Below are positions 47,617 to 56,165 of a stretch of 64,000 nt of DNA, one piece after another. The DNA is from Anabaena sp. PCC 7108 (lineage in GTDB: Bacteria; Cyanobacteriota; Cyanobacteriia; Cyanobacteriales; Nostocaceae). Position 1 is the first letter of the stretch, and each line of letters opens with the position of its first letter. A program made the position numbers and the translations under genes. The notes under the pieces are model-generated. The model worked only from the letters and a program-made list of their open reading frames with translations, searched no databases and was not told the DNA's origin. Location: contig NZ_KB235896.1 in NCBI RefSeq assembly GCF_000332135.1, positions 2,739,403 to 2,803,402 on the forward strand, given 5' to 3'.

Positions 47617-49947
47617 ATGACTACAAGTATTGATTTTCTCAACCACCTTAACCCTAGTCAACGTCAAGCCGTCGAACATTACTGCGGACCATTGCTAGTC
47701 GTTGCTGGTGCTGGTTCTGGTAAAACTCGTGCGTTGACTTATCGAATAGCAAATTTGATTATCAAACATCGTGTCAATCCTGAAAATATCCTCGCTGTGA
47801 CTTTCACTAACAAAGCCGCACGGGAAATGAAGGATAGAATTCAAAGGCTGTTTGCGGAACAATTAGCCATTACCCAATATGGTAAAAAGTTGGATTTATT
47901 ACCAGAATATGAACAAACAAAATTAAAATCAAAAGTTTATCGCACCTATATTAAAGATATGTGGTGTGGTACTTTTCATAGTTTATTTTCTCGCATTCTC
48001 CGCTGGGATATCGAAAAATACCAAGACGAAAAAGGCAGACGTTGGAATAAAAATTTCTCTATCTTTGACGAATCTGATGTGCAAAGTCTCATCAAAGAAA
48101 TAGTTACAAAAGATTTAAATCTAGATAGTAAAAAGTTTGAACCTAAATCTGTACGTTACGCCATTAGTAACGCCAAGAATCAAGGCTTTTCACCCCAAGA
48201 ATTTGAGCGAGAACAACCAAATTATCGCGGACGAGTCATCGCTGACGTTTACAATCGCTATCAAGATAAATTATCCCAAAATAATGCTCTTGATTTTGAT
48301 GATTTAATTTTAATTCCTACAAGATTATTTCAACAAAATGAACAAGTTTTAGGTTATTGGTATCGTAAATTCTGTCATATTCTTGTGGATGAATATCAAG
48401 ATACAAACCGGACTCAATACGATTTAATTCAGCTTTTAGTAACCAACGGTGAAAATCGTAAAAGTGAATGGGATTGGCAAAATCGCTCAGTATTTGTTGT
48501 CGGTGATGCTGACCAATCAATTTATAGTTTTAGAATGGCAGATTTCACGATTTTGTTAGAGTTTCAAGAAAACTTCGGCGATGGTTTAGAAGATGACGAT
48601 ACCCGCTCAATGGTGAAGTTAGAAGAAAACTATCGCTCTTGTGAAAATATTCTCCAAGCTGCTAACGAACTGATTGAAAATAATACCCAACGGATTGATA
48701 AAATTCTCAAGGCGACAAGAGATACAGGTGAACAAATATATTGCCATAAAGCCGATGAAGAAATGGCAGAAGCGGCATTTGTTATTAATCAAATTCGGAA
48801 TTTAGAACATCAAAATCCAGAATTGAATTGGGGAAGTTTTGCCATACTTTATCGGACTAACGCCCAATCTCGTCCCTTTGAAGAATTATTAGTTAAATAT
48901 CAAATTCCTTACACAGTTGTAGGGGGAATGAAGTTTTATGACCGTAAAGAAATCAAAGATGTTGTCGCTTATTTAAGAGCAATTAATAATCCAGCGGATA
49001 CAGTGAGTTTATTAAGAGTGATTAATACTCCTCGTCGGGGAATTGGTAAAGCCACTATTGATGCTTTGATGAATGCTTCCCAGCAATTAGGGACAACTTT
49101 GTGGGAAATATTAAGTGATGAAACATCAGTAAATACCTTAGCTGGACGTTCTGCAAAATCTGTGAATAACTTTGGTAAATTGATTCAAAAATGGCAAGAA
49201 CAAATTTCCCAAGTTCCAGTTACTGAGATTGTCCAAGGAGTATTAGAAGATTCTGGTTATGTCCAAGACTTGTTAAATCAAGGTACAGATGAAGCTAGTG
49301 ATAGAGTTAAAAACGTTCAGGAACTTTATAACGCAGCATTACAATTTCAAGAAGAAAATGAAGGTGAAGATATTTCCTTACAAGCCTTTTTGCAAAGTGC
49401 AGCCCTGAGTTCTGATTTAGATAATTTAAAAGAAGGAAAAACAGTAGTTTCCTTAATGACATTACACGCTTCCAAAGGATTAGAATTTCCGGTAGTATTT
49501 TTAGTAGGTTTAGAACAGGGATTATTTCCTGGTTATCGTTCTCTACAAGATCCTTCATTATTGGAAGAAGAACGCCGTCTGTGTTACGTGGGTATCACTC
49601 GCGCTCAAGAAAGGTTGTTTTTATCCCACGCGAGAGAACGACGGTTGTATGGTTCCAGAGAACCCGCAATGCGATCGCAATTTCTCGACGAATTACCGGA
49701 AGAATTATTAACTACTCAAAACAAAGTCAGCCGTTCTTTTACGAAAACTACATCTGTCAAAACTAGCACCCAAAACACTACAGAAAATTGGCAAGTAGGA
49801 GAAAGAGTATTACATAAATCCTTTGGAATTGGGGAAATCACCCACGTTTTTGGAGCGGGAAATAAAGTTTCTGTGGCGATTAAATTCGCTAGTTTGGGAC
49901 AGAAAATTATTGACCCCAGAGTAGCGCAATTGCAAAGAGTGGATTGA
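47617..49947 (+). CDS. pcrA: UvrD/PcrA-type DNA helicase
   Basis: A 776-residue SF1A 3'-5' helicase for repair and replication-fork maintenance. Motifs: NPSQRQAVEH (Q motif), GAGSGKTRALTYRIANL (Walker A), LAVTFTNKAAREMKDRI, DEYQDTNRTQYD (Walker B), VGDADQSIYSFRMAD, ENYRSCENIL, VSLMTLHASKGLEFPVVFL and YVGITRAQERL. The C-terminal tudor-like domain (VLHKSFGIGEITHVFGAG...) that binds RNA polymerase in PcrA/UvrD is present. The frame opens upstream at 47578, but ATG 47617 (MTTSIDFLNHL) is the natural family start. It stands alone. Confidence 0.95.
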   Translation: MTTSIDFLNHLNPSQRQAVEHYCGPLLVVAGAGSGKTRALTYRIANLIIKHRVNPENILAVTFTNKAAREMKDRIQRLFAEQLAITQYGKKLDLLPEYEQTKLKSKVYRTYIKDMWCGTFHSLFSRILRWDIEKYQDEKGRRWNKNFSIFDESDVQSLIKEIVTKDLNLDSKKFEPKSVRYAISNAKNQGFSPQEFEREQPNYRGRVIADVYNRYQDKLSQNNALDFDDLILIPTRLFQQNEQVLGYWYRKFCHILVDEYQDTNRTQYDLIQLLVTNGENRKSEWDWQNRSVFVVGDADQSIYSFRMADFTILLEFQENFGDGLEDDDTRSMVKLEENYRSCENILQAANELIENNTQRIDKILKATRDTGEQIYCHKADEEMAEAAFVINQIRNLEHQNPELNWGSFAILYRTNAQSRPFEELLVKYQIPYTVVGGMKFYDRKEIKDVVAYLRAINNPADTVSLLRVINTPRRGIGKATIDALMNASQQLGTTLWEILSDETSVNTLAGRSAKSVNNFGKLIQKWQEQISQVPVTEIVQGVLEDSGYVQDLLNQGTDEASDRVKNVQELYNAALQFQEENEGEDISLQAFLQSAALSSDLDNLKEGKTVVSLMTLHASKGLEFPVVFLVGLEQGLFPGYRSLQDPSLLEEERRLCYVGITRAQERLFLSHARERRLYGSREPAMRSQFLDELPEELLTTQNKVSRSFTKTTSVKTSTQNTTENWQVGERVLHKSFGIGEITHVFGAGNKVSVAIKFASLGQKIIDPRVAQLQRVD

Positions 49948-49956
49948 ATTAGTTAT

Positions 49957-50000
49957 ATAGCAGGGGACAGGTGAGAGTATGAAAAGTCGCTATTAGCCGC
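49957..50000. repeat. Dispersed repeat family B, partial copy 3
   Basis: TATAGCAGGGGACAGGTGAG...TATGAAAAGTC, matching the left part of 20778-20890 and 29332-29445. Confidence 0.45.
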
Positions 50001-50046
50001 AGAATGAATAAGTAGGTAGACAGAATTAAATGTCAGATAAAATTTT

Positions 50047-50105
50047 TGTCGTAGTGAGCGATTTATCGCTCTCTTGGTAGGTTTGATAGGGCTAAAGCCC
50101 TGACT
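50047..50105. repeat. REP-like double hairpin repeat
   Basis: Two palindromes in tandem: GAGCGATTTATCGCTC (50056-50071) and AGGGCTAAAGCCCT (50088-50101), a layout common to extragenic repeats in cyanobacteria. Between convergent pcrA and radical SAM genes, where it may stop transcription. Confidence 0.6.
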
Positions 50106-50172
50106 ACTAACTTTTCTTTTATTCAGTCTTACTACTTAGTTCGGTGGTTATTCTAACTGCGGCAAGATTTAC

Positions 50173-51762
50173 TTAAACTAACACTTGGGCTTTTTCCTCT
50201 TCCAGTTTTACCTGTGCTTCTGCTGCTAAAAATTCAGCTACTTGAGCTTCAATTTCATCGCGGACAATCTGACGATATTCCAAGAAATGCTCAATTTGAG
50301 CGCAAACCGATAAATAGCTACTGATACCACCGGGATTATGCTTGTACATATTCCACAGATTACGCCAAAATTGCCAACGGGTATTACGTAACGCACCTTG
50401 TCGCCAGCAAATAATTAACAATGCCCGTAATACCTTCCAATTCACTTGTTTTTTAGCACCTTTGCCTTTTTTCGGATAGGTTGCTTCACCTAAAATGCGG
50501 TAATGACGATAAGCACGATCTAAAAATCGTGATGGTTCGTAAAGTTCCCAAAATGCTTCTACATATTCGCTGGCGATTTCTGCTAAAGGCCGGGTGGGGA
50601 CGAAATTCATCAATGTGGTTTGATTGATATTTGCAGATTTACTACGGAGTCGGTTTTCTTTTGCTAATCTATGCCACAATGCGGTATCAGGAAGGGCTTG
50701 GAGCATACTAAATAAAGCAGTGGGAATTGATGTCTGTTCCACAAATTTAACAATTCTTGCCCCAGCACCTGTTTTTTCGCCATCAAATCCGATAATAAAA
50801 CCTGCCATGACTCGCAACCCAGAACGAGTAATTTTATGTACTGCTTCGCTGAGGGAATCTCGTGTATTTTGGAATTTTTGAGTAAAAGCGAGGCTTTCTT
50901 CGTCTGGGGTTTCAATACCTAGGAAAACAGAGCCAAAATTACACCTTACCATTGCATCCATCAATTCTTGATCTTGGGCTAAATCAACAGAAGCCTCGGT
51001 TGCAAAAGAGAAAGGATACTGATGTGCAACCATCCAAGGTTCTAGTTCTTTTAGGAATAATTTGACGTTGCGCTTATTACCGATGAAGTTATCATCTACC
51101 ATAAAAATACTGCGTCGCCAACCTAATTCGTAGAGATAATCAAGTTCTGCGAGGAGTTGAGACGGTGTTTTGGTGCGGGGTTTGCGTCCATAGAGAACGA
51201 TAATATCGCAGAATTCACACTGGAAAGGACAGCCACGAGAAAACTGCACCGACATTTCTGCATAAGCATCAAACTCCAGCAAATCAAAACGAGGAATGGG
51301 AGTGGTGCTGACATCTGGCTTTTCACCACCAGAACGAAACATCCCTGAAGACTCACCACGTGCGATCGCATCTATAAATAAAGGTAGCGTAATTTCTCCC
51401 TCATCCAAAATCAAATAATCTGCACCCACATCTGTGACTTCGTTGGGTAACGCTGTCGGATAAGGTCCACCCACAGCCACACGCTTACCGCGTCGTTTCG
51501 CTTCCTGAATTTGTGCGAGTAAATCCTCTTTTTGGACAATCATTGCTGACAAAATCACCAAATCCGCCCAAGCCCATTCTGCTTCTGTGATTTGGCGAAT
51601 ATTCCGGTCTACCAGCTTAAAATTCCATTCTTGGGGTAAAATTGCAGCTACTGTCACCAAGCCCAACGGTGGTAACATCGCCTTTCGATCTAACAAAGCC
51701 AGGGTTTTTTCAAAAGACCAAAAACTTTTTGGAAACAGAGGATATATAAGTAAAACATTCAT
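50173..51762 (-). CDS. B12-binding-domain radical SAM protein (DUF4070 type)
   Basis: A 529-residue enzyme. The N-terminal cobalamin-binding-like Rossmann domain (residues 1-150) contains VAVGGPYPTALPNEV and LDEGE. The radical SAM core carries the 4Fe-4S motif CPFQCEFC (Cys178, Cys182, Cys185), then VDDNFIGNKRNVK and AGFIIGFDGE. The C-terminal DUF4070-like part is about 370-500. The family includes HpnP, the hopanoid C-2 methylase, and other methylases; HpnP is one possibility, but paralogues of unknown substrate are common and I cannot choose. Probably membrane-lipid or isoprenoid modification. It starts at ATG 51762. Confidence 0.88.
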   Translation of the reverse strand: MNVLLIYPLFPKSFWSFEKTLALLDRKAMLPPLGLVTVAAILPQEWNFKLVDRNIRQITEAEWAWADLVILSAMIVQKEDLLAQIQEAKRRGKRVAVGGPYPTALPNEVTDVGADYLILDEGEITLPLFIDAIARGESSGMFRSGGEKPDVSTTPIPRFDLLEFDAYAEMSVQFSRGCPFQCEFCDIIVLYGRKPRTKTPSQLLAELDYLYELGWRRSIFMVDDNFIGNKRNVKLFLKELEPWMVAHQYPFSFATEASVDLAQDQELMDAMVRCNFGSVFLGIETPDEESLAFTQKFQNTRDSLSEAVHKITRSGLRVMAGFIIGFDGEKTGAGARIVKFVEQTSIPTALFSMLQALPDTALWHRLAKENRLRSKSANINQTTLMNFVPTRPLAEIASEYVEAFWELYEPSRFLDRAYRHYRILGEATYPKKGKGAKKQVNWKVLRALLIICWRQGALRNTRWQFWRNLWNMYKHNPGGISSYLSVCAQIEHFLEYRQIVRDEIEAQVAEFLAAEAQVKLEEEKAQVLV

Positions 51763-52145
51763 TATCTTAATTGCAAACCCTGAATTTTGCTTGTAGGTTT
51801 ATTTTTAACGAAGACGGAAATAGGGAGATATTGTTCGCACTTCTTTATTTGAATTATAGAATAATTACTGATATCTTGGTTATCCATCTGCTTTTTGATA
51901 GAATTTTAGAGTTGAAAAAATTCAATTTCAACGGATAGATGCTTTTTATAACTAGAAAAATATCATAAACCTAATCATCTTGCATTTAATTCCTACTCCA
52001 AGGAAAAATCGTTCCCATTTAGCTCTTGAAACTGTCATCTGTCGCCTAATTACACTAAAAAACTTTCTCAGCAAGTCCTACATAAATACCCCACTATTAT
52101 TTTCTCAAAAATTATGTATTTGCCTGAAAGGAATGCTTCCATTTG
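51763..52145. other. 383-bp spacer, nothing recognised
   Basis: Lies between the radical SAM start and the stop of the AAA-like gene. AT-rich, with no supported ORF or hairpin; promoter of the radical SAM gene expected. Confidence 0.35.
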
Positions 52146-54392
52146 CTATTTCTGGATGTAAAATAATTGCCGATATAATTCACAACTTGGGATCACTTTA
52201 TCTTTTAACTGTTTGATCAGTCCCATACTGCTTAATTTATAAGTTGTGAGTGGATCTAATGATATCGGTTGTTGAGCATTTATGACAGTATTTAACGCTT
52301 TTGCTAATTCAGGTTGTTCTTGCAATGTTACTTGATGACGCTGTAAGTGAGAGGAATAAATTCCCTTTGATGTCGCTGCTGTATCCAGGAATTGAGCAAA
52401 GGTCATTTCCCCCAAGCTGAGATGATAAATAGCCAGATGTACTAATGCTGGATGTCCTTCTAGCAAAGCCATAAGTTCTCTAGCTTCCTGGTAGTCAGTC
52501 CATTTCAGTCCATAGCATTGAGCTAACTGTTGCACCTGCTTGAGATTGAAATTACTTAACTCTATTGGCAATCCTACATTAAATGGAGATTGCTTTAATT
52601 GGAGAGGTACATAAATTTCAGTTGAGTGAACGATAATCAACCGTAATTTTTGCCAGATTGGTTCTCTTTTCGCTTCTTCATACCAAGAACGAAACAAAGG
52701 TAAAACATCTTTTGCTACATGAGGATGTTCAAAAATATAATTGACTTCATCCAACGCTAAAACTAGAGGAGCATCAATTTGTTTTAAGATATGATTGCGA
52801 AAATAAAGAGAACAACTAATTTTGCTACCAATATCTTCATCCCAATAGTCTTCTAACTTTGGTTCAAGCTGAAGTTGAAGAGTAACATTGGCACTTAGCC
52901 AGCGCAAAAAGCGATTCAAATCATTCAAAATTACATTGTCAATTTGCTCTAGATTTAAGCTGACAGTGTGATAATCTTGGTGGGCGGCATAATCCAAAGT
53001 CCTGAGTAGCAAAGAAGTTTTACCCATCTCTCTCGGTGCTTTGATTCTGACTAAAGCCCCAGCTTTTCTAATTTCTTCATAAACTTGGGTTTCTATCGCA
53101 GTTCGTTCTATGTAAAAAGGAGAATCAAGGGGAACTGCGCCACTTGGATAACAGGGAGAATAGTGGGAGTTGTCCATATTGTCTATAGACATAGGATGAG
53201 AGGGGTTAATGGAGACAAAGACGGTTTCTGCTGTATCTTTGTGCCAGTTAAACCCTGAATTAGAGATTTGTATTGTCAGCTTTTGATTTACCCAATCCAA
53301 ATCAAATACTTTCGCATAGATTGGATTTTTGACTTCTAAACTTCCTTGGTGTTGGGCGACAAGTCCCGATAGCCGCAATTCTAAATACTCAGGGGAGTTG
53401 TGATCACGGATTTTTCCTTTTTGGATAATCTGCTGATATAGCTGCAATAATTGTGTGCTTTTGGGAGTATTACGAAGTAAGCGATCGCGTATTGTTCTTA
53501 AATGCTCTGGTTCGTCCTGACTTTCCCAATTTTGGATAATTTGGTTCTGGACAATTTGCTTTACCCACTGCGATTCTTCACTATTTTCAAGGGGAGAGAA
53601 TTCTGTGCTGTTATTGCAGTAATTGACAATTAACCAACACAATTTTTGAGTCAAAAAAGGTTGTCCGTTAGTCCAATATAGAACCTCTTTTAAGACTGCT
53701 TCTGGGTTACTGACTTTTCCTATTAATCCCTTTGCTAAAGGTTCGCTATCTTTGATTTTAAATCCTTGCAGTTCAATAGCTCGACCGATGTTAAAAGGAG
53801 TAGAATAGTGTTTATCCTGAATCAACTCTGAAGGCGTAGCTACACCTAACAAAGCAAAAGACAATCGCCTGTAGTCTGGCTTGTGCGCTCTATTTTCGTA
53901 GCAGTGACGAATCAAAGCAAAAAATTCGTCAGTGGAAAACTTTAAACCCAGAACGTTATCAATTTCATCAATAAAGATAACTATTTTTTCTTGAATCTGC
54001 GTTAATAATACACTTTCAATAAATTGATTTAAGCACTGAATAGGAGAAAGATCATCCCGTTCTTTTAACCAACTACGCCGATTTATTTGGAGCTTAAAAC
54101 CGCTGACTAATTCTTGAATAATCCCCCCATACCATTGGGGAGCAGTAATTTGTTGGCTACCAATGCCGCTTAATTCAATTTCTGTGCAGGCAAATCCTTG
54201 AGTTCGCAATTTATCCATTGTTCGTACTCTTAAGCTAGATTTTCCCATCTGTCTAGCGTTGAGAACATAGCAATACTCAAGTGCTAATAATCCTTCATAA
54301 AGTTCAGTATCAGCCTGTCGCACTACATAGGTAGGGGCATCAGGCGGGAGACTACCACCTGGTTGATAGGTGGCGTTGAGTTTAGCAAACAT
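52146..54392 (-). CDS. Tandem AAA-like (AAA_35-type) ATPase, two modules fused
   Basis: A 748-residue STAND-like NTPase of a family common in cyanobacteria. Module I (about 10-390) starts YQPGGSLPPDAPTYVVRQAD and has the P-loop-like LNARQMGKSSL (Lys51) and FIDEID. Module II (about 415-748) has YIERTAIETQVYEEI, IKAPREMGKTSLLLRTL (Lys458), LALDEVNYIF and a HSTEIYV segment, then a helical C-terminus. The P-loops are the degenerate QMGKSS/EMGKTS type. No effector domain is fused. Such ATPases usually act as signal or conflict-system switches. The promoter has CTGAA repeats at 10-bp spacing (54460-54484). Confidence 0.85.
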   Translation of the reverse strand: MFAKLNATYQPGGSLPPDAPTYVVRQADTELYEGLLALEYCYVLNARQMGKSSLRVRTMDKLRTQGFACTEIELSGIGSQQITAPQWYGGIIQELVSGFKLQINRRSWLKERDDLSPIQCLNQFIESVLLTQIQEKIVIFIDEIDNVLGLKFSTDEFFALIRHCYENRAHKPDYRRLSFALLGVATPSELIQDKHYSTPFNIGRAIELQGFKIKDSEPLAKGLIGKVSNPEAVLKEVLYWTNGQPFLTQKLCWLIVNYCNNSTEFSPLENSEESQWVKQIVQNQIIQNWESQDEPEHLRTIRDRLLRNTPKSTQLLQLYQQIIQKGKIRDHNSPEYLELRLSGLVAQHQGSLEVKNPIYAKVFDLDWVNQKLTIQISNSGFNWHKDTAETVFVSINPSHPMSIDNMDNSHYSPCYPSGAVPLDSPFYIERTAIETQVYEEIRKAGALVRIKAPREMGKTSLLLRTLDYAAHQDYHTVSLNLEQIDNVILNDLNRFLRWLSANVTLQLQLEPKLEDYWDEDIGSKISCSLYFRNHILKQIDAPLVLALDEVNYIFEHPHVAKDVLPLFRSWYEEAKREPIWQKLRLIIVHSTEIYVPLQLKQSPFNVGLPIELSNFNLKQVQQLAQCYGLKWTDYQEARELMALLEGHPALVHLAIYHLSLGEMTFAQFLDTAATSKGIYSSHLQRHQVTLQEQPELAKALNTVINAQQPISLDPLTTYKLSSMGLIKQLKDKVIPSCELYRQLFYIQK

Positions 54393-54459
54393 TGGTATTT
54401 TTTAGAAACTTAAACCCTGGGTGCGTATTGATTATCACATATTTTTAGATTTTAAATGA

Positions 54460-54519
54460 CTGAATTTCACTGAACTTAACTGAATGGGCTGATTTTTTAA
54501 AGTCCTAAATTTAACTGAA
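54460..54519. promoter_or_regulatory. CTGAA direct repeats, one per 10 bp, upstream of AAA gene
   Basis: CTGAA starts at 54460, 54470 and 54480 (exact helical spacing) and again at 54515. Similar CTGAAT repeats occur upstream of the paralogue at 61565, 61575 and 61591. A shared operator is plausible; the regulator is unknown. Confidence 0.45.
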
Positions 54520-54679
54520 ATACTAATTTGAGAAATCAAGCATTATATAAATCAGATAATGCTTACCTCTAAACTTGTCAATCATCAACTCATCTCTAAG
54601 TAGGTGAAAGAGTGATTTTAGACTGTTTGATTGAGACTATCTTCTATTAGATTCATCAATTTATAAGTGCATCTTGCAA

Positions 54680-55615
54680 ATGATAATTATGTTTAATTAT
54701 CAAATAGATTCTAGATTAGTTTCAGGTCGCACGGAAAATACAAGTGTATTTTTTTGGCAGCAATGGCAAAAGTATCGAGATAATCTTTATCATTGCTGTG
54801 TTAAATGGATGGGTGGAAACCCAATTGATGCTGAAGATGCCCTCAGTCGGGCAATGCTGAAAGCTTGGGAGAAGGCGCAAAAGTATGGGGGAGAAATTGC
54901 TAATTTTAAAGCTTGGCTGATGACGCTGACTCATAATCTTTGCGTCGATATTCATCGAGAACGTCGTCGGGGGGCGAATCGAGTTGAAGATATAGAAGCT
55001 TACGCATCTGGTGAGGAACAAGGACTGGTTGCTGTTGAGAATACGCCCCTATGTGCAGTGGAGAATAGCGAGAGAAAAATGGTGATTCGTCGCGCTATTG
55101 ATAACTTACCGACAAGGCTACGCGAGACATTTATTCTGCACTTTTATCAAGAACTTTCTTATCAAGAAATTGCCCAACAACAAGATATTTCCTATCAAAA
55201 TGTCTGCAAGCGGATTTCCCAGGCGCGGAAGATTTTGCAAGAAGAGTTGAGGGGATATTTTATCGGGGAGGAAGAAACGGATAGGGATAAATCTGTTCCA
55301 CCGAATGTAACGCAGTCGGAAATAGGGGAAATATCCGAGGGGAATGGGGTAGGGGCGTATTGCAATACGCCCGTACAAGCGGAAGCAGGGGAGACGGTAC
55401 TTGCAGTTGCGGTGGAGGAAGTGGAGACTGTTGGGGATGAGGAAGCGCAAGAAGTAGCGCGTGATGTGCAGCAGTCTGAGTGGGTGATGGTTGCGGTGAC
55501 TGCTGAGGGGAAGTTAGAGGTAAAGAGCGATCATTGTCGGTGGGTTGAGGTGGTGAAAGTTGCGGGAGAATTTGTGTTTGTGCGATCGTCCCGCTCTCCT
55601 CCTTTATGTGGTTAG
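54680..55615 (+). CDS. ECF-like sigma-70 factor with long C-terminal extension
   Basis: A protein of about 311 residues. Sigma region 2 spans about 30-100 (DAEDALSRAMLKAWEKA, FKAWLMTLTHNLCVDIHR) and region 4 about 140-195 (NLPTRLRETFILHFYQELSYQEIAQQQDISYQNVCKRISQARK). The remaining third is acidic, Glu/Val rich and without known domain; parts look like short-repeat translation. The last residues (RSSRSPPLCG) lie at a HIP1-bearing repeat, and a fragment that looks like a lost C-terminus is found in another frame at 55692-55808. Divergent from the tandem AAA gene, so it may control it. No anti-sigma gene is adjacent. Starts at 54674 (TTG) and 54689 are possible. Confidence 0.8.
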   Translation: MIIMFNYQIDSRLVSGRTENTSVFFWQQWQKYRDNLYHCCVKWMGGNPIDAEDALSRAMLKAWEKAQKYGGEIANFKAWLMTLTHNLCVDIHRERRRGANRVEDIEAYASGEEQGLVAVENTPLCAVENSERKMVIRRAIDNLPTRLRETFILHFYQELSYQEIAQQQDISYQNVCKRISQARKILQEELRGYFIGEEETDRDKSVPPNVTQSEIGEISEGNGVGAYCNTPVQAEAGETVLAVAVEEVETVGDEEAQEVARDVQQSEWVMVAVTAEGKLEVKSDHCRWVEVVKVAGEFVFVRSSRSPPLCG

Positions 55616-55691
55616 TCGAGTTTGATCATGAAGGAGCGATCGCGAAGCGCACCGAAGGTATCGCATTTTGTTGAGATAGAGATGAAGGAGT

Positions 55692-55808
55692 GCGATACAG
55701 GCTTATGAAGGTGCTTTGAGTCAGCAGTTATTGTATCCGGCTCGTGGGGAAGTTGAGAAGATTTTGCAGGGGTTGAAAGGTAAGAGGAGGAAGGGTTCTA
55801 GGAGTTGA
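55692..55808 (+). pseudogene. Remnant of a sigma-factor C-terminal coding region
   Basis: A 38-codon open segment ending at TGA encodes AIQAYEGALSQQLLYPARG followed by a Lys/Arg-rich end. It has no start and is out of frame with the sigma gene 80 bp upstream. The intervening DNA carries a GCGATCGC-type repeat, as if insertion of the repeat cut off the former gene end. That it belonged to the sigma factor is inference. Confidence 0.4.
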
Positions 55809-55902
55809 GGGGGGAATTTTTGGGGAGAAAATGCCTGTAACTCGAAAAGTTCACAAATTGGGGAGGGGAAACGTCTGTTTTTATAGAGGTAAGTGAGCAA
55901 AT

Positions 55903-56024
55903 CAGCAATTCTCATTTTAAGGTTTCATGAAATTGAAACCCTTACATTCATAGGGTTTTACAATTCTTAATGAATCCGGGGATCGCTGAAATGGCGCAAA
56001 CTCGTTTCAAAATGAGAATTGCTG
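55903..56024. mobile_element. MITE of 122 bp with 16-bp perfect inverted repeats and 9-bp target duplication
   Basis: Ends CAGCAATTCTCATTTT and AAAATGAGAATTGCTG are exact inverse complements. TGAGCAAAT is repeated directly at both borders (55894-55902 and 56025-56033). No ORF inside. A textbook non-autonomous insertion; the identical flanks suggest it is recent. Confidence 0.92.
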
Positions 56025-56099
56025 TGAGCAAATAACCCACCTTCCGCACCCTAAACTGTCACACAACGAAAATTGGTCGTTTGGGGATTTGGAATTGGC

Positions 56100-56129
56100 G
56101 AACTGCTTGCAGCAGCGCTTCGCTATCGC
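56100..56129. repeat. Left 30-bp repeat, inverted relative to 59887-59917
   Basis: GAACTGCTTGCAGCAGCGCT followed by TCGCTATCGC. Its inverse complement, with one extra base, is at 59887-59917, on the other side of two unknown genes. Confidence 0.8.
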
Positions 56130-56165
56130 CATCTGAAATTTTCACATTTAGGAGAGACATAAAAA

